This document shows positions 1 to 9,993 of a stretch of 64,000 nt of DNA, in pieces. Position numbers and translations under genes: made by a program. The notes below the pieces were generated by a model. The model was not told where the DNA came from. It saw only the letters and a program-made list of their open reading frames with translations, and ran no database searches. Position 1 is the stretch's first letter; every line of letters begins with the position of its first letter. The DNA is from Chlorops oryzae (Eukaryota > Arthropoda > Insecta > Diptera > Chloropidae): NCBI GenBank assembly GCA_020466095.1, contig CM035807.1:16788985-16852984 (forward strand). Reading direction: 5' to 3'.

Positions 1-861
1 ACTGCAAACGACCATCATATGAGCAGTCAATTCAAACGGTCATATTTCTTCGACTTGTACGAACAGGAGAAGGCAGTGCGGCGCGGCGCGGCACGGTGGT
101 TGGGAGCAAAGCTTCATTGGAGAAGTGTGCATGAATCCTTACAGAGAGCTCCAGTCAACAATTACATCATGAAGGATAGATGGTAGGTGTACATATGCCA
201 TGAAGTGGTGGGCAAATGGAAACCCAAATATAGGTAGAGAAGAGGGACGGGTCGGGTCGGGTCGGGCTGAAAAGCATTGGAGTTTATAATTTCAACGCCA
301 TTGTCGATACAACGTGACAATCCCGGTGCAATTTGGTTGCGGTTTTGCAGAGTTTTCAATTTTCAGCAGCTGCGCTCCATGCGAGGTTGGCTATCAAGGG
401 CGGCCAGTTTGAATGGTCTCATTAGATTAATGACGAACAAAATGAATTGCGACACCTATGAGACTTCAAACTTTTCGAGGAAAAAGTGTCGTGCAGAATT
501 TAAAAAACTAAATTTTTTTTAATTCTGTTTAAAAAAAGGATGAAATTTGAGAAGAAAGGATGAGCTATGGCGACCGAAAAGTAGTAAGTGGAAATTGTAA
601 ACTTATTTTCATTGAAGGGAATTAATAAACAAATAAAAAGGATAATTAAAATAATTATTAGCAAGGTTTTTCGTGTCAATTTCAGATGGGAAATTTTTTG
701 TTTTGGTTCAATCAAAAATTTTAAAACTTTTTAAATTTCATTTGAAAATTCAATATGAAAATGGGCATGAGAAAATATTTAAGTTCGGCACCTGAATGAA
801 TGTTTGAATATTAAAAACGCAATCAATATAATTTAAAGTCCTTTCGAAGAAAGCCTGATTA
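1..861. other. Left flank of the tandem array, no gene seen
   Basis: I see no convincing gene here. The reading frames are short and start and stop at random. A short GGGTC-type run lies at about 246-268. From about 500 onward the DNA is AT-rich. Homology to the other duplication units begins only near 862. Confidence 0.5.
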
Positions 862-1465
862 AGGCTTTAAAGATATCCGCACATATTTCAAAACCCTTCC
901 TCAAAATGTCATTCAATGGGCAAACCTAACAGAATGAAATGATTTTTCACATGCGGAAATATTCTAAAGATTTAAATGCATACTTTCGGGTGCTGAATTG
1001 AAATATTTTCTCTTGCCGTAATTATTGAAAAAACGAACAACTTTTGGGCACTCCGATCCTAGCCAAACATAATCAGAGTGCTCCGAAAATGGGTCATAAA
1101 CTGCTAACTCATATCAGATCTGTCGGAAATAGTTTTTACGGAGCCCTAAGAGTGCTTAGAGAGACAAAAGAGCATTCTAGGACTCCTGAAATATTTATTT
1201 TGAAAGCCCGAAAAATAAACTTTTTCCGAATTAGCCCCGGGGCTCTTTTCCCCCTAAAAAGCAATCATATCGAGCTTCTTTTGGAGCGTTTTTAGGAACA
1301 TTTGCGCTCTGGAAAAGGAGTCTTTAGGAGTGCCATGTAGACTCCTTTGGTTGGTTGGGTAAGGAACACAGAAAAACTCTCAAAATGGTTATAATAAAAA
1401 TAAAATCTCGGTATAATGAAATTTAGGGTTCGAGCTTATTTTAAGCGCCTTATGAAGAACGAAAA

Positions 1466-1708
1466 ATGTTGTCGGCATATTTGGCTTCTTTTATCTATTC
1501 TTTACCTCTACCGCCAATAGTTATTTTGGGTTTTGTTTGCCTAGTCAAAATTGTGTATGGAATTTTGTGCCAGCGAAATGAACAGCTGAAAAATTTTCAC
1601 TTGTATCCATTTTCATTAAAGAAATTATTTATTTTCATTTCTTTGCTCGATGATATGGCAAATCATGTAGTATGGTATGTTTCCAGACTTCAATTCAAAA
1701 AAGTCTGA
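1466..1708 (+). other. Repeated open segment (80 codons) in the spacer, unit A
   Basis: An 80-codon open frame that recurs at the same place in the other units: open at 5146-5388, broken by an in-frame stop in unit C near 11300, and open in an altered frame at 17604-17852. The predicted peptide has a hydrophobic N-terminal half (segment PIVILGFVCLVKIVYGILC) and a second hydrophobic stretch near residues 50-60. I recognise no domain. Its persistence may only reflect recent duplication, and the break in unit C argues against strong constraint. It could be part of an old transposon or a gene fragment. Confidence 0.25.
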
Positions 1709-1937
1709 ATATGGTAGAAGCTTCGAATTATCTTCTCGCCTTCAAGAAGTTTTTGTTTTGCAAAATTTTGGTAGCGCATGAAAAGATACAATTGAGTCAA
1801 TATTAGTTTATTTATACACTGAGCGAAAAGAGCGCGTTATTATTCATGTAATGGTACTCACGGAGGCTCGGAAATAACTAGGTGCAAATTTTGCGCGCGG
1901 AAATTCTATACTACTACTTAAACGACCCTTAAAGCGT

Positions 1938-2144
1938 GTGTTAAAAAATTTTGCGAAAACAGCTGATTTCAATGTTTACTTTGGGGAAAGAAGAAGAAGC
2001 GAATATCGCGCATATTTCGTGCATCAGAGTGCAGGGGTGCAAAATTTTCGAAACTGCGGAAGCTATTTTTCATACAAAATCATTTCCGAATCAACGGCTT
2101 TAAAAGAAAATGTATTTAATTACTTTTCACTACGTTGTGTATAA
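1938..2144 (+). other. Second repeated open segment in the spacer, unit A
   Basis: A short open frame containing the motif NFAKTADFNVYFGERRR, repeated at 6296-6562 (unit B, 88 codons), 11657-11950 (unit C, 97 codons) and, decayed, near 18070 and 19850 (unit D). Unit A lacks an internal stretch that is present in unit B (peptide about GASFVYLLEYHKYFNG). I recognise no family. It follows the 80-codon segment by about 230 bp in every unit, so the two may come from one ancestral gene or element. Coding status is unproven. Confidence 0.2.
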
Positions 2145-2219
2145 TTCTCATTTGGTTTATAAAAAAGGATATATAAGATGTATATACAACTTAGAATTTT
2201 TGAAGCATTGCGAAAGCAG

Positions 2220-2922
2220 CATGTAGGAGTGTAGGTCTAACTGTCGACTTCGAAAAGGCTCTGCCGCGATGGGGAGATACACCATTAGGCAGGTATAGGA
2301 AATTCAACAAATTCGAGAAATTCACCAGAAAGCTACCAGCAACAATACGGGTAGACACAAAGTAGCGCTATGATGCCACTTGCAAGAAAATTATCAAAGA
2401 AACGCGGCGTCGACTCGGGGTTTTTATAAAGCTTTAAAAGTTATAATTGAAGCTTTAATAAATGTATTACGATATGTTTTTGCTCAATGTGCACAAATGT
2501 TTTCATTTTGTATTGAATTAACATACATTTTTGACTACGGCTACGAGTTTGATTGTAGGTACATAGAATTTAGTATTTTTGCTGAAACTGTGTGATCAAA
2601 AAGTTATGTGGACACGATAGGACTAAAAAAACAATTTCTATTTCTCCTTGATATTGAGTTTCCTTGATTACTTTTATGTTTTTCAAGCTTTTCATATCAT
2701 ATTATCAGTTATTATTAGTAGATATTTTATATGTAGTTGACTCGAAAATCTCCCAAAATTAAAAATAAAAGTGGCAATGCATTTAAGCTAGAGCAGAGCT
2801 AAAGATTTCGCTGTCATAGCATGCTTCTCTTTTCCACGTGTATATCCATATGTTGAAGCAGCGTAGCTCTAACATATTGCTAGGATTAGGAAGAAGAAGA
2901 GTTAGACCAACACTCCTACATG
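2220..2922. mobile_element. 703-bp DNA transposon with 8-bp target duplication
   Basis: Present only in unit A. It is flanked by identical 8-bp copies GAAAGCAG at 2212-2219 and 2923-2930, and the other units have a single GAAAGCAG at this place, which is a direct empty-site comparison. The ends are inverted: CATGTAGGAGTGTAGGTCTA on the left, and the right end closes with the complement of CATGTAGGAGTGTTGGTCTA. An 8-bp duplication fits hAT-like elements. No transposase is visible, so it is nonautonomous. Confidence 0.85.
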
Positions 2923-3115
2923 GAAAGCAGTCACACGACAACAGAGTTACAAAATCCGGTGAAGTCAACCCGATGGCTATTTTTTGGGGTTATGTTCATT
3001 TTTTTTCTCAGTGTAGAAAGAAAACAATGAATAAAACAATTGAAAAAAATAAAAATATTTTATAGCCAAACGTTTCTGTTGTTTTTGAGCTGCCTCAGTG
3101 GGATGAAAAAAATAC

Positions 3116-3123
3116 TATAAAAA
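3116..3123 (+). promoter_or_regulatory. TATA box of Kazal-like copy 1
   Basis: TATAAAAA, 66 bp upstream of the ATG at 3182. The same box and about 60 bp of upstream sequence (including GAGCTGCCTCAGTGGGA) are kept in all four copies. Confidence 0.75.
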
Positions 3124-3181
3124 CCTCTTTAGACTTTGGTAACGGTTTAAAATCGTTTCATATTTCGAATTGAGTAGAACA

Positions 3182-3780
3182 ATGTTTGGTTACAGGGTGC
3201 CCATGCTGATCAGCATTTTGTTGTTAATCGCAGTAAATTCTGCGATGAGCGCGGATGATATTGTTACTCCATTTCCACCTTGCGATCAAATAATGTGCGG
3301 AGACATCACTCAGCTTACCAATGCAACTTTGAATGGAGACTGTAGACTGTTCAGGAACCCGTGTCAAGTGGGCGTGGCAAATTGCAAACTCCGGGAAAGC
3401 GACGGCTCAGGTGAGTTTTATTTTCCTTTCATAAGAATCGGAATTTAAATGATTTTCTTTCTATTTACTAAAGGAATGTGGGAAGTTGTCGACAACTGCC
3501 CAAAATTTTGCCCGAATAAGTGCGGACATACACCCGTTAATGTTTGTGCAACAAACGGCTGCGAGTTTAGGACTTTTAAAAGCGAATGCTATATGAATTT
3601 TGTCAATTGTAAAGACGATTCAAGTGAGTGGAATTTTTTTTTATTTTAAAAGGACGGAAGGAAGTTATTGAACTTTCGGTTTTTTTTTTTTTAATTTTTC
3701 CAGATTGGAAGTTTTATTCTCAAGGCGGATGTGCCAGGACGAAGGAATTAAGATCAAATTGCAAATTAATCAAAAATTAA
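3182..3780 (+). CDS. Secreted Kazal-like protein, copy 1 (three exons)
   Basis: Exons 3182-3410, 3474-3623 and 3704-3780 give 151 residues; both introns are phase 1 with GTGAGT donors (63 and 80 bp). The ATG at 3182 follows the TATA box by 66 bp and opens a signal peptide (about residues 1-24, core LISILLLIAVNSAMSA). Cysteines 34, 39, 54, 61 and 68 form a reduced Kazal-like half with an Asn-Ala-Thr glycosylation site at 47. Exon 2 encodes a fuller Kazal-like domain: NCPKFCPNKC, then VCATNGCEFRTF, C115 and C122, matching the Kazal spacing VCxxxG...F/YxxxC...C. Kazal proteins usually inhibit serine proteases outside the cell; inhibition here is inferred. Compared with copies 3 and 4 it lacks four residues after the signal peptide and a C-terminal CPAKDPS-like piece, leaving an even total of 14 cysteines. 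Confidence 0.8.
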
Positions 3781-3939
3781 GGCGTTCATTTTTCCAACCT
3801 TCCGCGTCTGTTCACATTCAGTTTGCCAGCTTTAATCCTGGCTTCTTATGTAATCACTTGAACCGCCTCTACCAATATTGCTTTGATCGGCGTATTTTTA
3901 AGGGTGCCTCCAGCATGAAGTTCTGCTATGAATATCACA

Positions 3940-3945
3940 AATAAA
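3940..3945 (+). terminator. Poly(A) signal of copy 1
   Basis: AATAAA, 160 bp after the stop codon. The context TATCACAAATAAAGTCATAA is kept in all four copies. Confidence 0.7.
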
Positions 3946-5145
3946 GTCATAAAAGTTCGCGATGTGTATCTCAATCAATGAAGCTTATGTTTAGCTCCCT
4001 CTGGTTATATTTTCGGGAAATCGGAAATTTAGGCGTGGCAATGGGCGGTGAAATCAGTCGGCATGTGAGGCTATTTTATTGTCATGAAAATTTCCAAAAT
4101 AATTTTTCTTAATGGACGTGGTGTCTCGGAGCCAGTTTCACCTAACATACGCAATCATCAAGGTTTTAAAGATATCCGCACATATTTCAAAACCCTTCCT
4201 CAAAACGTCATTAAATGGGCAACCCTAACAGAATGAAAAGATTTTTCACAAGCTGAAAAAATATTCTAAAGATTTAAATGCATACTTTCGGGTGCTGAAT
4301 TTAAATATTTTCTCTTGCCATAATTGTTGAAAAAACCAACAATTTATTGGTACTCCGATCCCAGCCAAAAATAATCAGAGTGCTCCGAAAATGGAGTATT
4401 ATCTGCTAACTCATATCAGATCTGTTGGAAGTAGTTTTTACGGAGCCCTAGGAGTGCTTAGATTCCGCACAGATTCTTTTCGGATTATCTAAAAGAGCAT
4501 TCTAGGACTCCTGAAATATTTATTTTGAGAGACCAAACGGTAAAATTTTTCCAAATTAGCCCCCGGGCTCTTTTCCCCCTAAAAAGTGATCATATCGATC
4601 ATATCTTTTGGAGCGTCTTTAGGAACATTTGCGCTCTGGAAAAGGATTAATTAAAATCTCCATCTGGTTGGTTGCGTAAGAACACAGAAAAACTCTCAAA
4701 ATGGATCTGATAAAAATAAAATCTCAATATAATACTTATTGCACCCGATGAACTCTGTGTCGGGGGTCTATTGCGCTTGCGCGTACGTGTATAAGTAGCA
4801 CCTAGAACTGCTGGAGATGGAACAATAAAAAATATGTACCTACATAAATGATCAACGTCACCAGGACATTCGATTTATCTATATGCGTCTGTCCATCAAA
4901 CTGCCCTTACATAGTTTTCTTACGAAAACAGTTAAGCTAGCTCGAAGATATTCGGTATACATAGTTGCAGCAACATGAGTTTAAAGAAATTCAATAATGG
5001 ACACGATCGGTTCATTTCTAAGGATAGGTATCTTCAGTAATAGGGTCTATTATAAAAAAACTCAAAGTAATATCTGAATTTTCAAAATTCTTTCAATGAA
5101 ATTTAGGATTCGAGCTTATTTTAAGCGCCTTATAAAGCACGACAA

Positions 5146-5388
5146 ATGCTGTCGGCATATGTGGCTTCTTTTATCTATTCTTCACCTGTAACGCCAATAG
5201 TTATTTTGGGTTTTGTTTGCCTAGTCAAAATTGTTTATGGAATTTTGTGCCAGCGAAATGAACAGCTGAAAAATTTTCACTTGTATCCATTTTCATTAAA
5301 GAAAATATTTATTTTCATTTCTTTGCTCGATGATATGGCAAATCATGTGGTATGGTATGTTTCCAGACTTCAATTCAAAAAAGTCTGA
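5146..5388 (+). other. Repeated open segment (80 codons), unit B
   Basis: Equivalent of 1466-1708. The peptide is the same length, with a handful of changes near the N-terminus (AYVASFIYSSPVTPIV). No recognised domain and no visible promoter of its own. Confidence 0.25.
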
Positions 5389-5533
5389 ATATGGTAGAAG
5401 CTTCGAATTATCTTCTCGCCTTCAAGAAGTTTTTGTTTTGCAAAATTTTGGTAGCGCATGAAAAGATAAAATTGAGTCAATATTAGTTTATTTATACACT
5501 GAGCGAAAAGAGCGCATTATTATTCATGTAATG

Positions 5534-6204
5534 CTATGTTCTCACTATAGGGGTTAAGTTCTTAACCCGATACTTTAACTCAAAGCTTTCATATCAGCTT
5601 CAAGCGAGTTTAGGTTTACTAAAGTCATATGACCAAGCCGGAAAGTTCACTACTTCTGCACTACTTCCGAAGTGGTGAAAATTCATACTGCGGCTACTCG
5701 CATTACTAGCCCCAACTGTTAATGAAGTTTGTAGGGAGATGGCCGCTGTTTTCATTACATGCATGCGATAATGTCCGGCTTGGGAGTTCGAAATCTAAAA
5801 GGTATATCTGATATACTATATCATCGAGAAATTGTAAATAAAAATTGATTTTGCTTTATTAGAAATGTTTAAAGCAGCTGAAAAAGCCAAAGGAATATTG
5901 GAAGCAAAAATATCAGAAGAGCATTGCAATGTCCGAAGGAACAAAAAAAGATTAATGGAGCTAATGGTGAAAGCGGCATCACAAATTTTTCCCCGACCTG
6001 TGATCAAAATTTACATATCCAAATACTTGCATCCTTGCCCACTCATTTTCTACACGTGAAAGCTTCCTGCCAGTGTCGTATTAAATGTTTTCCCGGTTTT
6101 TGTACTCGGTGTAAGCAAATGCAAAATTTTTTATAAATATGTGTTTTGACATTTGGAACCCTGGGTTTCGCCGATAACCCTAAGCCGGCCTAGTGAGAAC
6201 ATAG
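5534..6204. mobile_element. 671-bp inverted-repeat element in unit B
   Basis: The left end is CTATGTTCTCACTA and the right end is its exact reverse complement. Unit A shows the uninterrupted site CATGTAATGG. In unit B the left flank is CATGTAATG and the right flank CATAATGG, which suggests a 9-bp duplication that later lost two bases. Just inside the left end lies the palindrome GTTAAGTTCTTAAC. It holds a 64-codon open frame (5865-6059) that I do not recognise. A 9-bp duplication would fit Mutator-like elements, but family assignment is tentative. Confidence 0.7.
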
Positions 6205-6295
6205 CATAATGGTATTCACGTAGGCTCGGAAATAGCTAGGTGCACATTTTGCGCGCGGAAATTTTATACTTTTACTTGAACGACCCTTAAAGCAT

Positions 6296-6562
6296 GTGTT
6301 AAAAAAATTTGCGAAAACAGCTGATTTCAATGTTTACTTTGGCGAAAGAAGAAAAAGCGAGCATCGCGCATATTTCGTGCATCACAATGCAGGGGTGCAA
6401 AATTTTCGAAACTGCGGCAGCTATTTTTCATACAAAATCATTTCCGAGGGCGCAAGTTTTGTGTATTTGCTTGAATACCACAAATATTTCAACGGAAAAA
6501 TGGTTGAATTAACGACTTTAAAAGAAAATGTATTTAATTATTTTGCATTACGTTGTATATAA
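6296..6562 (+). other. Second repeated open segment in the spacer, unit B
   Basis: Equivalent of 1938-2144 but longer (88 codons), keeping the internal stretch lost from unit A. Coding status unproven. Confidence 0.2.
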
Positions 6563-6783
6563 TTCTCATTTGGTTTATAAAAAAGGAAATATAAGATATA
6601 TATACAACTTAGATTTTTTTTAAGCATTGCGAAAGCAGTCACACGACAACAGAGTGACAAAATCCGGTGAAGTCAACCCGATGGCTATTTTTGGGGTTAT
6701 GTTAAGGAGAGGGATCTGTAGCCATTTGCTTTGAACTTTAAATAAATTTGTTTCAAGGTTATTTTTCTTATTAGTATGTTTTT

Positions 6784-8840
6784 GATGTGTAAACATCTAT
6801 ACGCTCGGTAGAGCAAACTCCTATTCCGATACTATCATAAAAACTCCATATAAAAAAAAATAAGACGTTTTTGATTGGATAAGAACGACTCTGTGTGAAA
6901 ATCCGGGTGTCGTAAGTTCGTTTGTATTGGTTCCTACTTGCTACATTTTATACAGGGCTGCCCTTGACAAAATCGAAGAGCGTCAAAAAAATATCAAAAA
7001 AGAGCCAAATTCATTAAAAGAAAACCAAAGTATTTTTCTTCAGTAATTTATGTCATATTTTCATCTTTTATATCATCTTTTATATTTATTTGAACAGTAA
7101 ATTATAAATCTTGGTTCTTGGGTACGTGGATATTGTAGTGGCCACATTAAAACACAAAACTTTTGGATTTTAGACCAGTTTTGTTCGATAGGAGCAGTGT
7201 TTTTTGGGTCTTTGATTTGATGAAAAATCACAATTTCAGCACCAAGGTCCATGTTTCTGACAACATCGGGAATATTTTGTTGCAGAATGGATAGGTACTG
7301 CTTCTGTCAAATTATTCGACCGATGTGTACCAATCAACCGACACCGTTGTTCGAAATACGCCCTCAAACCATATTCGAACCACCTCCAACCAGACAACCA
7401 AGAGGAATGACTGAGCTCTATGAAAGAACAAAGGAAGTTTAGGAAGCGTTTCCGGCTAAATTTGTACGAAAATATACGAGTAATATACCAGACTATATAA
7501 GCGAATCAAATGAAGCAGAAAGAACCTGGAGAAAATATAAAATTTATCACTTTTTTTTTAATTTCATATAATAAAATATCGCGAGTGCAAAACTGTAACA
7601 TTTGACTTTTCTTAAATTTTGCTCTGCTACTTTTTATTCTATCAGTCAATCTACCTCACACTCTTCCTGCAGAGAGAATAATAGTGGTCCAATCCAATAA
7701 TAACAAAAACTTATAACGAATAATTATGTTAAAGAAAAAAGCAGCTTCTGAACTTACATAGAATTGTAACAACATGTAACAGTTTTGCACTTCAGTGATA
7801 TTTCAAAATTCGTAAATATCCAGATCTAAATTACGTGCTAAATAACAAGCGAAAAAGTAAGGTGCGCTTAAATTCGCTCGTAAACGATTAAAAATACGAA
7901 TTTTCCCACATTCGCTTATTGTGTGATTGCATTTTACAGTGAGAAATACTTCAGCCAACGAGCAATCGCGAAAACATTGACTTCGGACGTAATTTGACAC
8001 GAACGGTCTTTTTGTTCGTTCGCAGTGTGTATTGATAAACTCAGATAAGTTGTAGGTAGGTAGGTATAGGTTGGTGCGGCAGCTTATAGCTCACGTAGGC
8101 TCACAGATAGGCCCTTTGTGGTACCATAGAGACACGACTATCCCTTTCTACTTCCTATAGAAGCCAATTTGACTTCCTGATGAACCGTGCGATGTCTGAA
8201 ATTTTGATTTCTGATAGTACGGTGAGGCTGGTCAGAAAGGCCGGGCACTGACACAGGAGGTGGAGAATAGATTCTCCTCCGAGCGACAGCTCCGGCAGAT
8301 AAGTTGTAAGAAAGAGCGTATTTTAATCGTTCTCCGCTCCCTGCGAAAAATAACTAATTCCAATAAAAAAGAGCCAATGCGCCAGTAGGTAAAAAACTCA
8401 AATTCCGGCACTAAATAGCCAAGAGTAGCAGCCCTGGTTTTAAATTGACACAGCTGATTCACATTTGCAAATAAAAACAAAATATATATAAAGTTGGAAT
8501 TTTAAACGTTACACGTTACACGTTAACCACAAAAAGTGGAATTATATGGCCAAAATGAAGGGAATCCTCTATGCTCTAGAATGCGAATTCGTTTCAAATC
8601 GAAATTCCTTTGAAAAGGAATAATTCTGATTTTGAATGAGTGATTGAAAATAAATGAATAAATTTCGAAGTTTTTATTCGAATTCAAATTCTAGGGCATA
8701 TCTGAATATTCATATTTTTTAATCACAGGTAAATATTAATATAAATGAATACTGTAGAGAACAACTAGAAACATCGAATAAGATAAATGTATGGTTGATT
8801 AAATAATTGTTAATAGTGAATCTTTATTAATTTACACATC
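6784..8840. mobile_element. About 2.06-kb insertion private to unit B
   Basis: Units C and D run straight from the GTATGTTTTT tract into AGCTTTTCATTTCA; unit B has about 2 kb between these points. The insertion begins GATGTGTAAA and its right part contains the reverse complement TTTACACATC at 8831-8840, so short terminal inverted repeats are possible. Inside are a 63-codon open frame at 7251-7442 (unrecognised, Pro- and Thr-rich) and the retrotransposon tail at 8041-8310. It may be a composite of more than one insertion. Confidence 0.5.
8041..8310 (-). mobile_element. 3' end fragment of a non-LTR retrotransposon
   Basis: On the minus strand the frame reads a CRSC pair followed, after a frame change, by LHLLCQCPAF and then FIRKSNWLL plus a stop at about 8159. 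This is the C-x2-C...H-x-L-x-C-x-C-P zinc knuckle typical of the C-terminus of I/R1/LOA-type ORF2 proteins. The 3' side ends in a short TACC/CCTA repeat tail at about 8052-8070. Only the tail is present, as expected for a 5'-truncated insertion. Confidence 0.6.
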
Positions 8841-9140
8841 TACAGTGAGTTCAAACACTCACTAATTTTTTTATTTTAAAAATTATCTTTTCATTTCAAA
8901 AGTTTCAATTTAAATGCATTTTTGAAAATTATCATGTCAATTCAAGATTCAGAAGGAAAAATCTTTATTTTTTCCAAAAGAAGAAAAAATATTCTTAGAA
9001 ATTGACTATTGAATTAATTTTCTTGTTCATTTTTTTCTCAGTGTAGAATGAAAACAATGAATAAAATTGCAAAAAAAAAAATAATAGTTTATAGCCAAAC
9101 GTTTCTGTTGTTTTTGAGCTGCCTCAGTGGGATGAAAAAC

Positions 9141-9148
9141 TATAAAAA
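9141..9148 (+). promoter_or_regulatory. TATA box of Kazal-like copy 2
   Basis: TATAAAAA, 66 bp before the ATG at 9207, same context as in copies 1, 3 and 4. Confidence 0.65.
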
Positions 9149-9206
9149 CCTCTTAAGACTTTGATCACGGTTTAAATTCGTTTCATATTTCGAATTGAGT
9201 AGAACA

Positions 9207-9821
9207 ATGTTTTGTTACAGGGTGCCCATGCTGATCAGCATTTTGTTGTTAATCGCAGTAAATTCTGCGATGAGCGCGGATGATTCGAACGTTGCTATTG
9301 TTACTCCATTTCCACCTTGCGATCAAATAATGTGCGGAGACATCACTCAGCTTACCAATGCAACTTTGAATGGAGACTGTAGGACTGTTCAGGAACCCGT
9401 GTAGTGTGGGCGTGGCAAATTGCAAACTCCGGGAAAGCGGCGGCTCAGGTAAGTTTTATTTTCCTTTCATAAGAATCGGAATTTTAATGATTTTCTTTCT
9501 TTTTACTAAAGGAATGTGGGAAGTTGTCGACAACTGCCCAAAAATTTGCACGAACTATTGCCCACATACACCCCTTTATGTTTGTGCAACAAACGGCTGC
9601 GAGTTTAGGACTTTTGGAAGCGAATGCTATATGAATGTTGTCAATTGTGAAAACAATTTAAGTGAGTGGAATTTTTTGTATTTTTAAAGGACGGAAGAAA
9701 GTTATCGAACTTTATCGTTTTTTTTTTTTTTTAATAAATTTTTCCAGATTGGAAGGTTGATTCTCAAGGCGCATGTGCCAGGACGAAGGAATTAAGATCA
9801 AATTGCAAATTAATCAATTAA
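9207..9821 (+). pseudogene. Kazal-like copy 2, broken by a one-base insertion
   Basis: The three-exon structure is intact (9207-9448, 9512-9661, 9748-9821), with GTAAGT and GTGAGT donors and both AG acceptors. In exon 1, however, copy 1 reads GACTGTAGACTG where this copy reads GACTGTAGGACTG: one extra G at about 9380-9383. The frame then hits TAG at 9402-9404, inside the first Kazal-like half, so exons 2 and 3 would not be read. Exons 2 and 3 remain open in their ancestral frame and their cysteines are kept, which points to recent loss, or to a sequencing error in this base. It shares with copy 1 the short C-terminus without the CPAKDPS-like piece, and has a Cys at residue 3 (MFCYRV). Confidence 0.75.
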
Positions 9822-9987
9822 TAATTAAGGCGTTCATTTTTCCAACCTTCCGCGTCTCTTCACATTCAGTTTGCCAGCTTAAACCCTGGCTTCTTATGTA
9901 ATCACTTGAACCGCATCTACCAATATTGCTTTGATCGGCGTATTTTTAAGGGTGCCTCCAGCATGAAGTTCTGCTATGAATATCACA

Positions 9988-9993
9988 AATAAA
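9988..9993 (+). terminator. Poly(A) signal of copy 2
   Basis: AATAAA in the conserved context shared by all copies. Confidence 0.6.

Larger units (their letters stand above)
862..4150 (+). repeat. Tandem duplication unit A (carries Kazal-like copy 1)
   Basis: First of four direct repeat units. It starts at the shared text TTTAAAGATATCCGCAC and runs through the spacer into gene copy 1 and its 3' flank. Compared with units B-D it lacks roughly 390 bp of spacer at about 1413 and roughly 300 bp just upstream of the promoter at about 2992, and it carries a private 703-bp insertion at 2220-2922. Head-to-tail order with the same gene orientation indicates unequal exchange or tandem duplication. Boundaries are set by eye to within some tens of bases. 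Confidence 0.8.

Noticed and set aside
3170..3181. Upstream TTG as start of Kazal-like copy 1 (and the same in the others)
   Set aside because: TTG is not a normal start in fly nuclear genes; the ATG four codons later opens a clean signal peptide.
3449..3649. Independent small gene starting in the intron before exon 2
   Set aside because: The start lies inside the 63-bp intron and the end reads past the exon 2 splice donor; it is exon 2 of the three-exon gene.
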